A stretch of DNA of 64,000 nucleotides from Arthrobacter sp. V1I7 (GTDB lineage: Bacteria; Actinomycetota; Actinomycetes; Actinomycetales; Micrococcaceae). The notes under the pieces are model-generated. The model worked only from the letters and a program-made list of their open reading frames with translations. It did no database searches and was not told the origin of the DNA. Of the stretch, positions 50,236-59,432 are shown in pieces. Where the stretch lies: assembly GCF_030817015.1 (NCBI RefSeq), contig NZ_JAUSYS010000001.1, forward strand, positions 124,001 through 188,000. Direction: 5' to 3'. The first letter of the stretch is position 1. Each line of letters begins with the position of its first letter. A program made the position numbers and the translations under genes.

Positions 50236-51667
50236 CTAGTAGTACTTTGTTAGGTCTTCGGTGAGGGGCTTTTAATCGCTGGCCTGAGCTGTTAATTTCG
50301 TTTCGTGGGCATGGAAGAGGCAGGACTGCGGGTCGAGCTGGAGGATTACGTCGGGCAGGTGTTCGCGTCGTTGGGCCGGAAGGACCAGCGGGCGAAGGGC
50401 CGGCTGTATCTGCAGGGGTTGATGCTGGAGGGGCGGCGCAAGTCGATGCAGCCGATGGCGGAGCGCCTGGATGTGGACCACCAGCAGCTGCAGCAGTTCG
50501 TTACGTCCTCGCCGTGGGAGGTGGAGCCGGTCCGCCGCCGCCTGGCAGCCCTGGCCGATGAGGCTATCGTGCCGGAGGCGTGGGTGATTGACGATACCGG
50601 GTTCAAGAAGGACGGGGCCGCCTCGGCGTGCGTGGCGCGCCAGTACTCGGGCACGCTGGGCAAGATCGGCAACTGCCAGGTTGCCTCCACCGTGCACATG
50701 GTCACCGACCATGCCTCGGCCCCGGTGAACTGGCGCCTGTTCGTGCCCGAGGCCTGGGATGACGCCTGTGCGGACACCAACGAGCACGCCGAAGCCGTCG
50801 CCGCCCGCCGGATCAAGGCGAAGATCCCCGAATACGTACGGCACCGGCCCAAGTGGGAACTCGCGCTGGAGATGATCGATGAACTCGCCCATTGGGGGCG
50901 CAGGTGCCCGGTCGCGGTTGCCGACGCCGGGTACGGGGACAACGCGCTGTTCCGGCTTGAGCTGACCCGGCGGTCCATTCCGTGGGTGATGGCGGTCAAG
51001 GCATCCACCAGCGCCTACCCGGCCAATGCCGTTCCCGAACTCGCCGAACGCTCCGGCCCCAGGGGCAGGCCCAGTGTGCCCCGCTACCGACAGGACCCGG
51101 CCAGCCTGGCCGAACTCGCGGTGGCCGCCGGAAGGGGACAACTACGCAGGATCACCTGGCGGCACGGCACCAAGAACACCGGCACCAACAGGACCGCGGC
51201 CATGAAATCCCGCTTCCTGGCCCTGCGCGTCAGACCTGCCAGCCGGCACATCGCCCCCGGCGAAGACGGATCGTTGCCCGAGGCCTGGCTGATCGCCGAA
51301 TGGCCACCCGGCGCCAAGGAGCCCACCGACTACTGGCTCTCCGACCTGCCCGCCGACACACCAACCAGGACCTTGGTCAGGCTGGCGAAAATCCGGTGGC
51401 GCATTGAACACGACTACCGCGAACTGAAAACCGGCCTCGGCCTTTCCCACTTCGAAGGACGATCCTTCCCGGGCTTCCACCACCACGTCACCCTCGTGTC
51501 CGCAGCACACCTGTTCATCACCAAAAAACGCCTTGCCACCCCAAAAGCAGCAGGGGCAGCCTGAGCCTGTACGGGGTCCTCAAGGAACTCCAACGGATCC
51601 TCATCCGACAGCTCAGACGCTGCCCCTACTGCCAACACGCCCCACCAACCTAACAAAGTACTACTAG
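50236..51667 (+). mobile_element. IS701-family insertion sequence
   Basis: About 1.42 kb. Terminal inverted repeats TAGTACTTTGTTAGG (50240-50254) and its exact complement at 51649-51663 are flanked on both sides by CTAG (50236-50239 and 51664-51667). CTAG fits the 4-bp YTAR-type target duplication I associate with IS701. It carries one DDE transposase. The right-hand CTAG contains the stop codon of the neighbouring lipoprotein gene. The intact ends suggest a fairly recent insertion. Confidence 0.9.
50305..51564 (+). CDS. IS701-family DDE transposase, C-terminus shifted out of frame
   Basis: 419 residues; GTG 50305 or ATG 50311 as start. Catalytic residues: Asp in WVIDDTGFKKDG, Asp in VADAGYGDN, Glu in IEHDYRELKTGLGLSHFEGR; ACVARQYSGTLGKIGNCQVA is typical of IS701 proteins. 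The frame stops at TGA 51562-51564, but the next frame from there encodes LSLYGVLKELQRILIRQLRRC-PYCQHAPPT with a CPYC motif, the normal C-terminal end of these proteins, reaching the right IR. One missing base near 51558 would explain it. The core is complete; activity of this copy is doubtful. Confidence 0.9.
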   Translation: MGMEEAGLRVELEDYVGQVFASLGRKDQRAKGRLYLQGLMLEGRRKSMQPMAERLDVDHQQLQQFVTSSPWEVEPVRRRLAALADEAIVPEAWVIDDTGFKKDGAASACVARQYSGTLGKIGNCQVASTVHMVTDHASAPVNWRLFVPEAWDDACADTNEHAEAVAARRIKAKIPEYVRHRPKWELALEMIDELAHWGRRCPVAVADAGYGDNALFRLELTRRSIPWVMAVKASTSAYPANAVPELAERSGPRGRPSVPRYRQDPASLAELAVAAGRGQLRRITWRHGTKNTGTNRTAAMKSRFLALRVRPASRHIAPGEDGSLPEAWLIAEWPPGAKEPTDYWLSDLPADTPTRTLVRLAKIRWRIEHDYRELKTGLGLSHFEGRSFPGFHHHVTLVSAAHLFITKKRLATPKAAGAA

Positions 51668-52185
51668 GATGCGGGGGCCGTGGTGATCATCTCACCGGAG
51701 GGTGCCACGAGGTACCAGACGCTGTTAACGCCCTGGCCCAGGATGTCGCCTGCAGCCTTGTCCTTTTCGAAGTAGTAGATGGGCATGCCGTTGATGGTCA
51801 CCTGCTTCTTGCCGTCGGGGGTAGTGATGGTGCCCAGTGTGCCTGTGACGCCTTCCACGGAAGGTGTCGCGGAGGTGGTGAAAACGGGCGGCCAGGCGGT
51901 GAGGCATCCGCCGGTGCAGGCGCTTGTCCCGGAATCCTTCGTGTCTTTGGTGAAGTAGTAGACGCTCATGCCTTTGCCATCGACCACAATCGGGCCGAGC
52001 TTGGATTCCGCAACCTTGAGCTCTGTCGCGGCGGCCGGAGCGGGAGTCGGGCTGGCCGGGGGAGCCGAAGTTGCGGCCGGTGCGGGGGGCGCGGTCGGTG
52101 CCGTGCTGCCGCCTCCGCCGGCACAGCCGGAAAGCAGTGCGGCAACTGCGAAAGCGGACAGGCCAATGCTGAGGTGCTTCTTCAT
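51664..52185 (-). CDS. Secreted lipoprotein of the COG4315 / Lipoprotein_15 repeat type
   Basis: 173 residues from ATG 52185 (AAGGAG upstream). Signal peptide with lipobox LLSGC (Cys ~22), then a Pro/Ala/Thr linker, then two repeats of the small secreted domain: GMSVYYFTKDTKDSGTSACTGGCLTAWPPV and GMPIYYFEKDKAAGDILGQG. The protein is expected to be anchored outside the cell membrane; its role is unknown. Its stop codon TAG falls inside the target duplication of the adjoining IS, so the insertion left the protein unchanged but probably removed its terminator. It is divergent from an ECF sigma gene, which may control it. Confidence 0.85.
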   Translation of the reverse strand: MKKHLSIGLSAFAVAALLSGCAGGGGSTAPTAPPAPAATSAPPASPTPAPAAATELKVAESKLGPIVVDGKGMSVYYFTKDTKDSGTSACTGGCLTAWPPVFTTSATPSVEGVTGTLGTITTPDGKKQVTINGMPIYYFEKDKAAGDILGQGVNSVWYLVAPSGEMITTAPAS

Positions 52186-52348
52186 CTGTTGCTCCTTGAC
52201 TCGTACCGGCCAACTCGTCAGGCCAGCGCTACCCCATACGACGCCGTCCGGTGAAGAATGGTTCAGGACGGCGGCTTTGAACTTTTGCGCGGTCCCGTAC
52301 GTCGTAGGGGGCAGAAGGGCGCAGGGCACAAGGCCGGGGAGGCATCGC

Positions 52349-52849
52349 ATGTCGCTTGACGAAGACGTGGTGGCCGCGATCTACCGCGATCACGGCCGGG
52401 CCCTGAAACACTTTGTCTTCAGCGCCTGCCGGGATGCGCAGCTGGCGGACGACGTGGTTCAGGAGACCGTTCTGCGCGTCTGGCAGCAGGCGCCGGAGAT
52501 CACCGGCAGTCTGCGCAGCTACCTGTTCCGGACGGCCCGCAACATCATGATCGACAATTACCGCAAAGCCCAACGCCGGCCCCGCGAAGTCGCGGAACGC
52601 GAGGCTGCGGACCCCGTGGACGCGGCCGGACGCGTGGACGAACTCCTCAACAAGGTCCTCATGGAGGAGGCGCTGCTGCGGCTGAGCGCCGAGCACCGCG
52701 ACGTCCTGGTTGCCCTCCACTACCGCCGCTACACGGTTCAGGAGGCATCGAAAAAGTTGAACATCCCCAGCGGAACGGTGAAGTCCAGGGCCTTCTACGC
52801 GGTCCGGGCGCTGCGGACGGTCCTCGACGAAATGGGGGTGCAGCGGTGA
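52349..52849 (+). CDS. ECF RNA polymerase sigma factor
   Basis: 166 residues from ATG 52349 (GGGGAGG upstream). Region 2: DHGRALKHFVFSACRDAQLADDVVQETVLRVWQQ; region 4: LSAEHRDVLVALHYRRYTVQEASKKLNIPSGTVKSRAFYAVRALR. Followed by an anti-sigma gene with a GTGA overlap, so it is held inactive until a signal releases it. The divergent lipoprotein gene, 163 bp away, is a candidate target. Similar to the SigK/SigL group by length and pairing; no symbol is assigned. Confidence 0.9.
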   Translation: MSLDEDVVAAIYRDHGRALKHFVFSACRDAQLADDVVQETVLRVWQQAPEITGSLRSYLFRTARNIMIDNYRKAQRRPREVAEREAADPVDAAGRVDELLNKVLMEEALLRLSAEHRDVLVALHYRRYTVQEASKKLNIPSGTVKSRAFYAVRALRTVLDEMGVQR

Positions 52850-53529
52850 ACGGAACGGAGCCACACCAGCTGCTCGGCGCCTATCTGCTGGGCGGACTCG
52901 AGCCGGCCGACGTCGCGGCCTTCGAGCAGCATCTGGAATCCTGCGCGAAGTGCCGGGGGGAGCTTGATGAACTTGCCAGCCTGCCCGCGCTGCTGGACGA
53001 GGTGGCGGTGAGCGACGCCCTGGCGCTCACCGGCGTGGCTGCTGCGGCGGGTCCCGTTGCGGCGCAAGGGGCCAGCGCTGGTTCCGTCCCCAAGCGGCTG
53101 CTGGATGAGTTGGCCGTCCGCCGCCGCAGGGTTCGCCGCCGCTGGTTCGCGGCGGTGGCGGCCGCAGCCGCGGCCTGCCTCGCCGCTGGCGTCCTCGGCG
53201 GGCCGCTGCTCAACCCGCCGGCCAAGCCGGACGCCAGCTACTCGGTGCAGGCCGGCGACGGGATTCAGTTCACGGTCGGCCTGGTCAAGAAGACCTGGGG
53301 CACGGAGCTCGCAGTCGATGGCCGGAGTCTGCCGGTGGACGGCACCTTCTCGCTCTGGGTGAAGGACCGCGACGGCGGCGAAGACCGGGCCTGCGCCTGG
53401 ACGGCCACCCCCAGCGGCCGGGTCAGGATCACGGGCGCCACGCCTGTTCAGCTCGCCAGCATCGCCAGCGTCGAAATGCGCAACGGGCAGCAGCAGACGG
53501 TGGCCGTCATCGCCGTGCCGAGCGGCTGA
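52846..53529 (+). CDS. Zinc-finger anti-sigma factor (RskA-like)
   Basis: 227 residues. The N-terminal zf-HC2 domain has the H-x3-C-x2-C set (EQHLESCAKCRGEL, about residues 25-38). One membrane helix, WFAAVAAAAAACLAAGVLGG, is at ~100-120; the C-terminal extracytoplasmic domain (YSVQAGDGIQFTVGLVKKTWGTELAVDG) resembles the RskA sensor domain. GTG 52846 overlaps the sigma stop. It should bind and inhibit the preceding ECF factor and be cleaved on stress. Confidence 0.88.
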   Translation: MNGTEPHQLLGAYLLGGLEPADVAAFEQHLESCAKCRGELDELASLPALLDEVAVSDALALTGVAAAAGPVAAQGASAGSVPKRLLDELAVRRRRVRRRWFAAVAAAAAACLAAGVLGGPLLNPPAKPDASYSVQAGDGIQFTVGLVKKTWGTELAVDGRSLPVDGTFSLWVKDRDGGEDRACAWTATPSGRVRITGATPVQLASIASVEMRNGQQQTVAVIAVPSG

Positions 53530-53561
53530 CGCCCCCGCTTTTGTCCGACCCGCGCCGGGCA

Positions 53562-54455
53562 TCACATCTTGGCGAGCCTGGACCGCACCATCATGAAAAT
53601 GCCGTAGCAAATCAGCCCGGCACCCACCGCGGCCAGCATGTAAAAGCCGAACGGCTGATCGCGCAGGCCCTTCAGGCCGCCGTCGATTCCGGTTGATTCC
53701 TCGGGGTGCGCCGTCACGGTGGCGACGATGATCAGCAGGCCCGCCAGGAGCAGGGCGATGCCTTTGGCGGCATAGCCGCCCACACCAAGGACCGCTAGAG
53801 CCGTTCGGGCTTTGTCCGAGGCCGGAAGCCGGAGGTACTTGGCGAAGGACTGGCGGAAGCCGCGGACGACGTAGACAATTCCGGTGATGGCAACGGCCGC
53901 GCCGATCGCGAGCAGCAGCGCGTACCCGCCGGGGGCCTTCATCACGGACACCGTGAGGTCGCTCGTGGATGTGGTGTGGTCCTTGCCCGCGCCGTTGGCG
54001 AACGACGCCAGCGTCACGGCCAGCCCGGCATACACCACTGCCTGAAGCGCGGCCTTGAGCTTCTTCCCCAGCTTTTTCTTTCCCGGGAGGTGTTCGAACT
54101 CGAAGATGGCATCGCTGATCTGCCAGAGCGCCAGCGCAACGCAGGCTGCGAAGGACCCCCAAAGGAGCACCGGCCCGGCGGGCTGGCCGGCCAGCTGTTC
54201 GACTGCCCCGCTCACGTCCGCCTCACCCTCGTCGCCCATGGCCACGCGGATCGCGACCAGCCCCACCAGGAGATGCAGGATGCCGCTCACGGCAAACCCG
54301 GCCCGGGCCACCAGCTCGAGTGCCCGGGAGTTGGTAACGTCCTCGACGGCGTCGGCGGCACCCTTCAGTTCTCTTTTGATGTTCGGTCCCTCAACTGTCT
54401 CGGTTGATCCGCCGCGTACATCATGGCCCGGATGCGACTCCCGTAATCCTGTCAC
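53562..54455 (-). CDS. DUF1206 membrane protein
   Basis: 297 residues, six membrane helices arranged as three repeats of a two-helix unit, as in DUF1206: ELVARAGFAVSGILHLLVGLVAIRVAMG, LKAALQAVVYAGLAVTLASFANG and ALAVLGVGGYAAKGIALLLAGLLIIVAT. A ~45-residue hydrophilic N-terminus precedes them; the true start may be later. Function unknown. It faces the anti-sigma gene convergently, 32 nt apart. Confidence 0.8.
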   Translation of the reverse strand: MTGLRESHPGHDVRGGSTETVEGPNIKRELKGAADAVEDVTNSRALELVARAGFAVSGILHLLVGLVAIRVAMGDEGEADVSGAVEQLAGQPAGPVLLWGSFAACVALALWQISDAIFEFEHLPGKKKLGKKLKAALQAVVYAGLAVTLASFANGAGKDHTTSTSDLTVSVMKAPGGYALLLAIGAAVAITGIVYVVRGFRQSFAKYLRLPASDKARTALAVLGVGGYAAKGIALLLAGLLIIVATVTAHPEESTGIDGGLKGLRDQPFGFYMLAAVGAGLICYGIFMMVRSRLAKM

Positions 54456-54554
54456 GCGGTGCAGCTCTGGAATAGTGCTGCCGCTTCAGGGTTGGGCCGG
54501 GACCGGCTGCGGACAAGAGCCACCAGAGTGCCTCCGGTACCCGCAGTCGTGCCT

Positions 54555-55478
54555 TTAGCGCCGCCGGTAACTGAGGTCGAAAATGAGCCGCCCGGCCTCG
54601 TGCGCCTTGTTCTCGAAGCTGGTCAGAACCCTGCCCTCGAACCGCGGAGCCCAGCCGCCGGCCTCATCCGTGCCTTCATTGGGACCCGTGTGTTCAGTGC
54701 TCACCGGTGCCCGGCCCTCCTTGACGGGCGCACCTCCTACCAGCAATTCGACCCCGGATTCCCAGACCCGGGTCAGGGGGCTTTCGCCGCCGCTGCGCTC
54801 GCCCTCGTGCAGGTTCTCGAAGTCGGCGGAGGCGGCCAGTACCTTACGCACGTGGACCGCATAGTTGGACCAATCCGTCGCGATCCGCCAGATGCCACCG
54901 GGCTTCAAAGCGCGCGCGGCGAGCTCGGCGAACGCCGGCTGGATGAGCCTGCGCTTGTGGTGCCGGGACTTGTGCCACGGGTCCGGGAAGAAGACCCACA
55001 CTTCCGTGACCGAGCCTGCCGGGAGCATGGTGGCCAGCACTTCCGGGGCGTTCGCCTCCACGACCCGGACGTTGCTGAGCCCGCGGCTGTTGATCTTGAT
55101 CAGCGTGTTGGCCAGGCCCGGGGTGTACACCTCGACAGCGAGGAAGTCCTTGTCCGGGTTCTCCTCGGCGGCGTGGCAGACGGCGTCGCCCAGCCCCGAT
55201 CCGATTTCCACAATCAGCGGGGCCGAGCGCCCGAATTCCGCCTCCGCGTCGAACTCATAGTCCGGGTGGATCGAGGTGTTGGCGATGTGTCGCGGAACCT
55301 CGACGGCCCAACGGTCAGAATGCTCTTCCCAGGCGGCCTGGCGCCGGCCCTGCAGGCGGGTGCCGCGGCGCACGAAGCTGACTGGGCGGCCGCCGTAGGT
55401 GCCGAAGGAGGCCTGGCTGCCGGGGGTCACCGGGCGGGACGGCTGCGGCGCCTGGGGGGATTCTGGGGTTTCACTCAT
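54555..55478 (-). CDS. trmB: tRNA (guanine-N7)-methyltransferase TrmB
   Basis: 307 residues. Makes m7G46 in tRNA with SAM. Motif I is LIVEIGSGLGDAV; the signature FFPDPWHKSRHHKRRLIQPAF and the C-terminal GRLIFDLSYRR region fit. The first ~45 residues (SETPESPQAPQPSRPVTPGS) are a disordered Pro-rich extension. An acidic/Gly-rich insertion (~245-275) before the last helix is unusual but the core is complete. Confidence 0.94.
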   Translation of the reverse strand: MSETPESPQAPQPSRPVTPGSQASFGTYGGRPVSFVRRGTRLQGRRQAAWEEHSDRWAVEVPRHIANTSIHPDYEFDAEAEFGRSAPLIVEIGSGLGDAVCHAAEENPDKDFLAVEVYTPGLANTLIKINSRGLSNVRVVEANAPEVLATMLPAGSVTEVWVFFPDPWHKSRHHKRRLIQPAFAELAARALKPGGIWRIATDWSNYAVHVRKVLAASADFENLHEGERSGGESPLTRVWESGVELLVGGAPVKEGRAPVSTEHTGPNEGTDEAGGWAPRFEGRVLTSFENKAHEAGRLIFDLSYRRR

Positions 55479-55561
55479 CCCTTCCAGAATAGTGGAGTTC
55501 GGCGGGCTGGTGCGGGCCTGACGGAGCTCTTGTCAGGGGCAGCGCGGTGCGGCCTGCCAGA

Positions 55562-56872
55562 ATGGGGTCCGTGACGTTACCGCAGAACGCCCCGGATTCC
55601 ACTCTCGGGAGCACCCCCGCCGCCGGGGACCGCAGCAGCACGCTAGTGGACGCCGAGATCGACGATGTCCCCGCGGCCGCGGCCACCCGTGTCGGCAGCC
55701 GCCGCGGGCTGGTCTATCTGGGACTCTGCCTGGTCCTGATCGGGCTGAACCTCCGCACGGTATTCTCAAGTTTTTCGGCGGTGCTTCCCGAGCTGACGGC
55801 CGACACCGGGCTGCCGGGCTGGGCGGTCGTGGTCCTCACCACGGTGCCCGTCACGCTGCTCGGGGTGTTCGCCCCGCTGGCCCCCGTGCTTGCCCGCCGC
55901 TTCGGCGCCGAACGCGTGCTGCTTGGTGCCATGGCGGTGCTGACCGCCGGGCTGCTGCTGCGTCCGCTGGACCTCGCGGGCGCCGGGCACCTTCCCGCCC
56001 TGCTCGCCGGGACGGCCGCCTGCGGTGCCGCGATCTCGCTCTGCAACGTGCTGCTGCCGGGCCTGGTCAAGCGCGACTTCCCGCACCGGCTGGGACTAAT
56101 GGGCGGTCTCTACACGACGGCGATCTGCGCCTCCGCGGCCCTCGGAGCCGGCTTCACCTACCCCGTGTTCGCCGCGACGGGGGAGTGGACGGCGGCACTC
56201 TGGTTCTGGGCGCTGCCCGCCGGCGTCGTCCTTGTGCTGTTCCTTCCGCTGGCCGTTCGGCAGCGCCATGGCCGGCACCAGCAGGCGGCCGACGGCGTCA
56301 ACGTGTGGCGCTCTGCCATTGCCTGGCAGGTGACCATCTTCATGGTCCTGCAGGCGATGATGTCCTTCAGTGTCTTTGCCTGGCTGGCGCCCATCCTGCG
56401 CGAGCGTGGGGTGGACGGGGGCACCGCCGGACTGATCGTCTCCGCCTCGATCGTGCTGCAGATGCTCGGTTCCCTCTTCGCCCCTGCCCTGGCGGCCCGT
56501 TTCCGGGATCAGCGCGTCATCAGCACCGTGGTGGCGCTGATGACGGGCGGAGGATTCGCCCTGAGCATCTTCGGCCCGCTGGAGCTGATCTGGCTGTGGA
56601 CCGGGCTGCTGGGCCTGGGCCAGGGCAGCTTGACCGCCGTCGCGCTGACTCTGATCATGCTCCGAACCCGCGACGGCCACACCGCGGCCCACCTGTCCGG
56701 CATGATGCAGGGCGTCGGTTATGGGCTGGGCTCCACCGGGACCCTCTTGGTCGGCCAGTTGCAGCAGTCCACGGGGTCCTTCGCCGCGGCGGGGGTGCTC
56801 TTCCTCGCAATCGGCGCGCTGGCCGCGGTGTTCGGCTACCGCGCCGGGCGGAACCGCTTCATCGGCGGCTGA
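55562..56872 (+). CDS. MFS transporter, CynX/NimT-like
   Basis: About 436 residues with 12 membrane helices. GTG 55547, ATG 55562 and GTG 55571 are possible starts; no ribosome site is decisive. The CynX/NimT subgroup is suggested by GLNLRTVFSSFSAVLPELTADTGLPGWAVVVLTTVPVTLLGVFAPLAP near the N-terminus (helix 1-2) and the conserved second-half AWLAPILRERG. Substrate unknown; cyanate and nitroimidazoles are the family prototypes. Confidence 0.82.
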   Translation: MGSVTLPQNAPDSTLGSTPAAGDRSSTLVDAEIDDVPAAAATRVGSRRGLVYLGLCLVLIGLNLRTVFSSFSAVLPELTADTGLPGWAVVVLTTVPVTLLGVFAPLAPVLARRFGAERVLLGAMAVLTAGLLLRPLDLAGAGHLPALLAGTAACGAAISLCNVLLPGLVKRDFPHRLGLMGGLYTTAICASAALGAGFTYPVFAATGEWTAALWFWALPAGVVLVLFLPLAVRQRHGRHQQAADGVNVWRSAIAWQVTIFMVLQAMMSFSVFAWLAPILRERGVDGGTAGLIVSASIVLQMLGSLFAPALAARFRDQRVISTVVALMTGGGFALSIFGPLELIWLWTGLLGLGQGSLTAVALTLIMLRTRDGHTAAHLSGMMQGVGYGLGSTGTLLVGQLQQSTGSFAAAGVLFLAIGALAAVFGYRAGRNRFIGG

Positions 56873-57050
56873 CCGGACTCGCCAATCCACAAGGGGTGGT
56901 GCGCGCCACGCGCCGGCTGTGGCATGCTTCCCCTTAGCCGTCCCCACGCTCCACCGGAAGCTCTCCATCCAACCGCAACGGACGCACCGTGGCCCCAACT
57001 TCCGGTGAGGCATTGCGGCGGCGTCCGGAACTAGCGATCAGGCCCCGCCC

Positions 57051-58538
57051 GTGCCCCGTATTGCCCCCGCCCCGGCCCCGGAATCAGCCGGCCTCTTCCA
57101 CCGCAGCTACCTGCTGGTGACCCTCGGCGCCTGTGCCCTGGTGTTCCTCGCCGCTTTCGAATCCATGGCGGTGACCACCATCATGCCGCTCGTCAGCCGC
57201 GAGCTGGGCGGGGCAGCCCTGTACGCGCTGGCCTTCGCCGGTCCGCTCGCCACCGGCGTCATCGGCATGGTGGCGGCGGGCAACTGGTCCGACCGGCGTG
57301 GTCCGGCGGGTCCCCTGTACGCTTCCGTGGCCCTGTTCGTACTCGGCCTGCTGATCGCGGGAACGGCTGGGAGCATGGCCGCCCTGGTCGCCGGCCGGCT
57401 GGTGCAGGGCCTCGGCGGAGGTGCCATGACCGTGTCCCTCTACGTGGTGGTCGCTAGGGTCTATCCGCCCGTGCTGCACCCTAGAATCTTCGCCGCGTTT
57501 TCCGCAGCGTGGGTGATTCCCTCGCTCGTTGGCCCTTTCGCCGCCGGGCTCGTGGCCCAGCTTGCCAGCTGGCACTGGGTCTTTCTGGGCGTGGTGGGGC
57601 TCGTGGTGCCGGCGCTGCTCATGATCGTTCCGGCCGTGCGCGGGCTGCACGGGACCACGGAGCGGAAATCCACGGAGCGGAAATCCACGAAGCGGAAGTC
57701 CACGGAGCGGAAGTCGCCGAAGCGGGAATCCCCGGACGAAGGCAGCCCGGGGGACATGTCCAGCGCTGCGCCGGATCGGGTCCGCACCCCGGGAGGGTAC
57801 GGGCGGCTGGCCTGGGCAACGTTGGCCGCGCTCGCCGTGCTGGGCCTGAATCTGTCCGCCGAGGTCCCGGTCGCCGGTGGCGTGCTGGCGGCAGCCGCCG
57901 TCGCCGTGGCGCTCGTGGCGGTCCGACCGCTCGTGCCGCGCGGCACGCTCACGGCGCGCCCCGGGTTGCCCAGCGTGATCCTCACCCGGGGGCTGGCCTC
58001 GGCGGCGTTTTTCGGCGCGGAGGTCTACCTGCCTTATCTGCTGGTGGAGCGCTACGTCTTCCCGCCGACCTTTGCCGGCCTCACGCTCACCGGGGGAGCC
58101 CTCGCGTGGGCCGCCGCCTCAGCCATCCAGGGCAGGCTCGGGCCCCGCCTGAATCACCGCCGCGCGGTCCGGATCGGGGCGGGAATGGTCCTCGGCGCCG
58201 TCGTCCTTACCCTCGCGACCACCGTGCTTGGCTGGCCGGCAGCCGTCGCGATCGCCGGCTGGGTGTTTGCCGGCGGGGGCATGGGACTGATGTATCCGCG
58301 CCTGAGCGTGATGACCCTGGCCCTGTCCACCAAGGACACCGAAGGCTTCAACAGCTCCGCCATGTCCATTGCCGATTCCCTCGGCGGGGCGCTGGCCCTT
58401 GCCGGCACGGGAATCGTCTTTGCCGTCTTTACGACGACGGCGGCCTCCTTCGCCGGTGTCTTCGCGCTCACCGCGGCCATCGGGGTCGCCGCCGTCGTGG
58501 TCGCCCCGCGCGTAGCCAGGACGTCCGCCGGCGGCTGA
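57051..58538 (+). CDS. MFS drug-type transporter with a tandem-repeat cytoplasmic loop
   Basis: 495 residues from GTG 57051. MFS signatures: ESMAVTTIMPLVSRELGG, GNWSDRRGPAGPLYASVALFVLG (motif A), GRLVQGLGGGAMTVSLYVVVARVYP (motif C-like). After helix 6 the loop contains five copies of a five-residue unit, TERKS/TKRKS/PKRES, encoded by 15-bp repeats at 57657-57731. The charged loop is expected in the cytoplasm. Probable multidrug-type exporter; substrate unknown. Confidence 0.82.
   Translation: MPRIAPAPAPESAGLFHRSYLLVTLGACALVFLAAFESMAVTTIMPLVSRELGGAALYALAFAGPLATGVIGMVAAGNWSDRRGPAGPLYASVALFVLGLLIAGTAGSMAALVAGRLVQGLGGGAMTVSLYVVVARVYPPVLHPRIFAAFSAAWVIPSLVGPFAAGLVAQLASWHWVFLGVVGLVVPALLMIVPAVRGLHGTTERKSTERKSTKRKSTERKSPKRESPDEGSPGDMSSAAPDRVRTPGGYGRLAWATLAALAVLGLNLSAEVPVAGGVLAAAAVAVALVAVRPLVPRGTLTARPGLPSVILTRGLASAAFFGAEVYLPYLLVERYVFPPTFAGLTLTGGALAWAAASAIQGRLGPRLNHRRAVRIGAGMVLGAVVLTLATTVLGWPAAVAIAGWVFAGGGMGLMYPRLSVMTLALSTKDTEGFNSSAMSIADSLGGALALAGTGIVFAVFTTTAASFAGVFALTAAIGVAAVVVAPRVARTSAGG
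57657..57731 (+). repeat. Five 15-bp tandem repeats inside the MFS gene
   Basis: Unit ACGGAGCGGAAATCC and close variants at 57657, 57672, 57687, 57702 and 57717. Each unit keeps the reading frame, so copy-number change by slippage would only lengthen or shorten the loop. Confidence 0.9.
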
Positions 58539-58618
58539 CCGCGCACCGGGACGGCGCCAACCACCGGTCGCCGACGCTATTGGCGGCTGTCGACTGGCGG
58601 CCGGTGCGGGACCGGACG

Positions 58619-59283
58619 TCAGCGGGCGGCGAGCCGGGTGGCGCGCAGCACAGCGTCCGTGAGCTCGGCCGCCTCGCCGTCGGGTCCGGTCGCACTGCGC
58701 AGCCGGCTGTCCAGAACGTCAAGGTGCCACTCAGGTGCCTCGATCCCCAGTTCCCGCGCCACCTCCTCGGCAGTGAAGTACTTTTCGGCTGAGTGGTGGT
58801 TCCCCCAGGGCGGCAGCCCCGCGGGGTGGTGCCCGACGATGAGCAGGGTGCCGCCGGTCCGCACCGCGGCGGCGGCCAGGCGCAGGGCCTGCTGCCACGG
58901 CAACAGGGTCGAGTGCAGGAACTGGGCGCTGACCAGCTCGTACTGCTGGTCCGGCACCCAGGTGGCGAGATCCTGCTCTACCCACTCGATGTTGCTGTCG
59001 TGCCCCGTCTCGCGGGCATGCTCGGCTGCCCGTTCAAGCGCGACGGCGGAGACATCCATGCCGTCACGGTCCAGCCCCGGCTGGCGAGCCAGATAGCGTC
59101 CGCGCCCTCGCCGCAGCCCAGATCGAGGGCGACGCCGGGCTTGAGTCCGGACGCTTCTGCCACCAGCTGCGGATTGGGCCGACCGCTCCAGACCTTGGGC
59201 CTGCTGGCGTACCTCTCGTCCCATAGCTGCGCGGCCGTGCTCTCATCCGTTCCGCCGGCGGCGTGATGCTGGTGCTCCGTCAT
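58619..59283 (-). pseudogene. Class I SAM-dependent methyltransferase, one frameshift
   Basis: From ATG 59283: WDERYASRPKVWSGRPNPQLVAEASGLKPGVALDLGCGEGADAIWLASRGWTVTA, a complete TPMT/UbiE-like N-terminus with motif I LDLGCGEG. The rest continues in the next frame: MDVSAVALERAAEHA, EWVEQDLATWVPDQQYELVSAQFLHSTLL, GTLLIVGHHP. One missing G near 59059 (GCATGG for GCAGTGG) explains it. Restored length ~220 residues. Substrate unknown; relatives include tellurite- and thiopurine-type methyltransferases. Confidence 0.8.
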
Positions 59284-59432
59284 GATTCTCCTTCACATGG
59301 GGTTCCCTCATTCTGGCAGGCGACCCGGTGGAAGGACACAAAGAAATCACGGCGCGGAAACGCCTCCGAAACGTTTCAGCGGCAAGCTGGAGGCGACAAC
59401 AGAAGCGCTGGAACGTAGGTGAGGAGCAGGCC

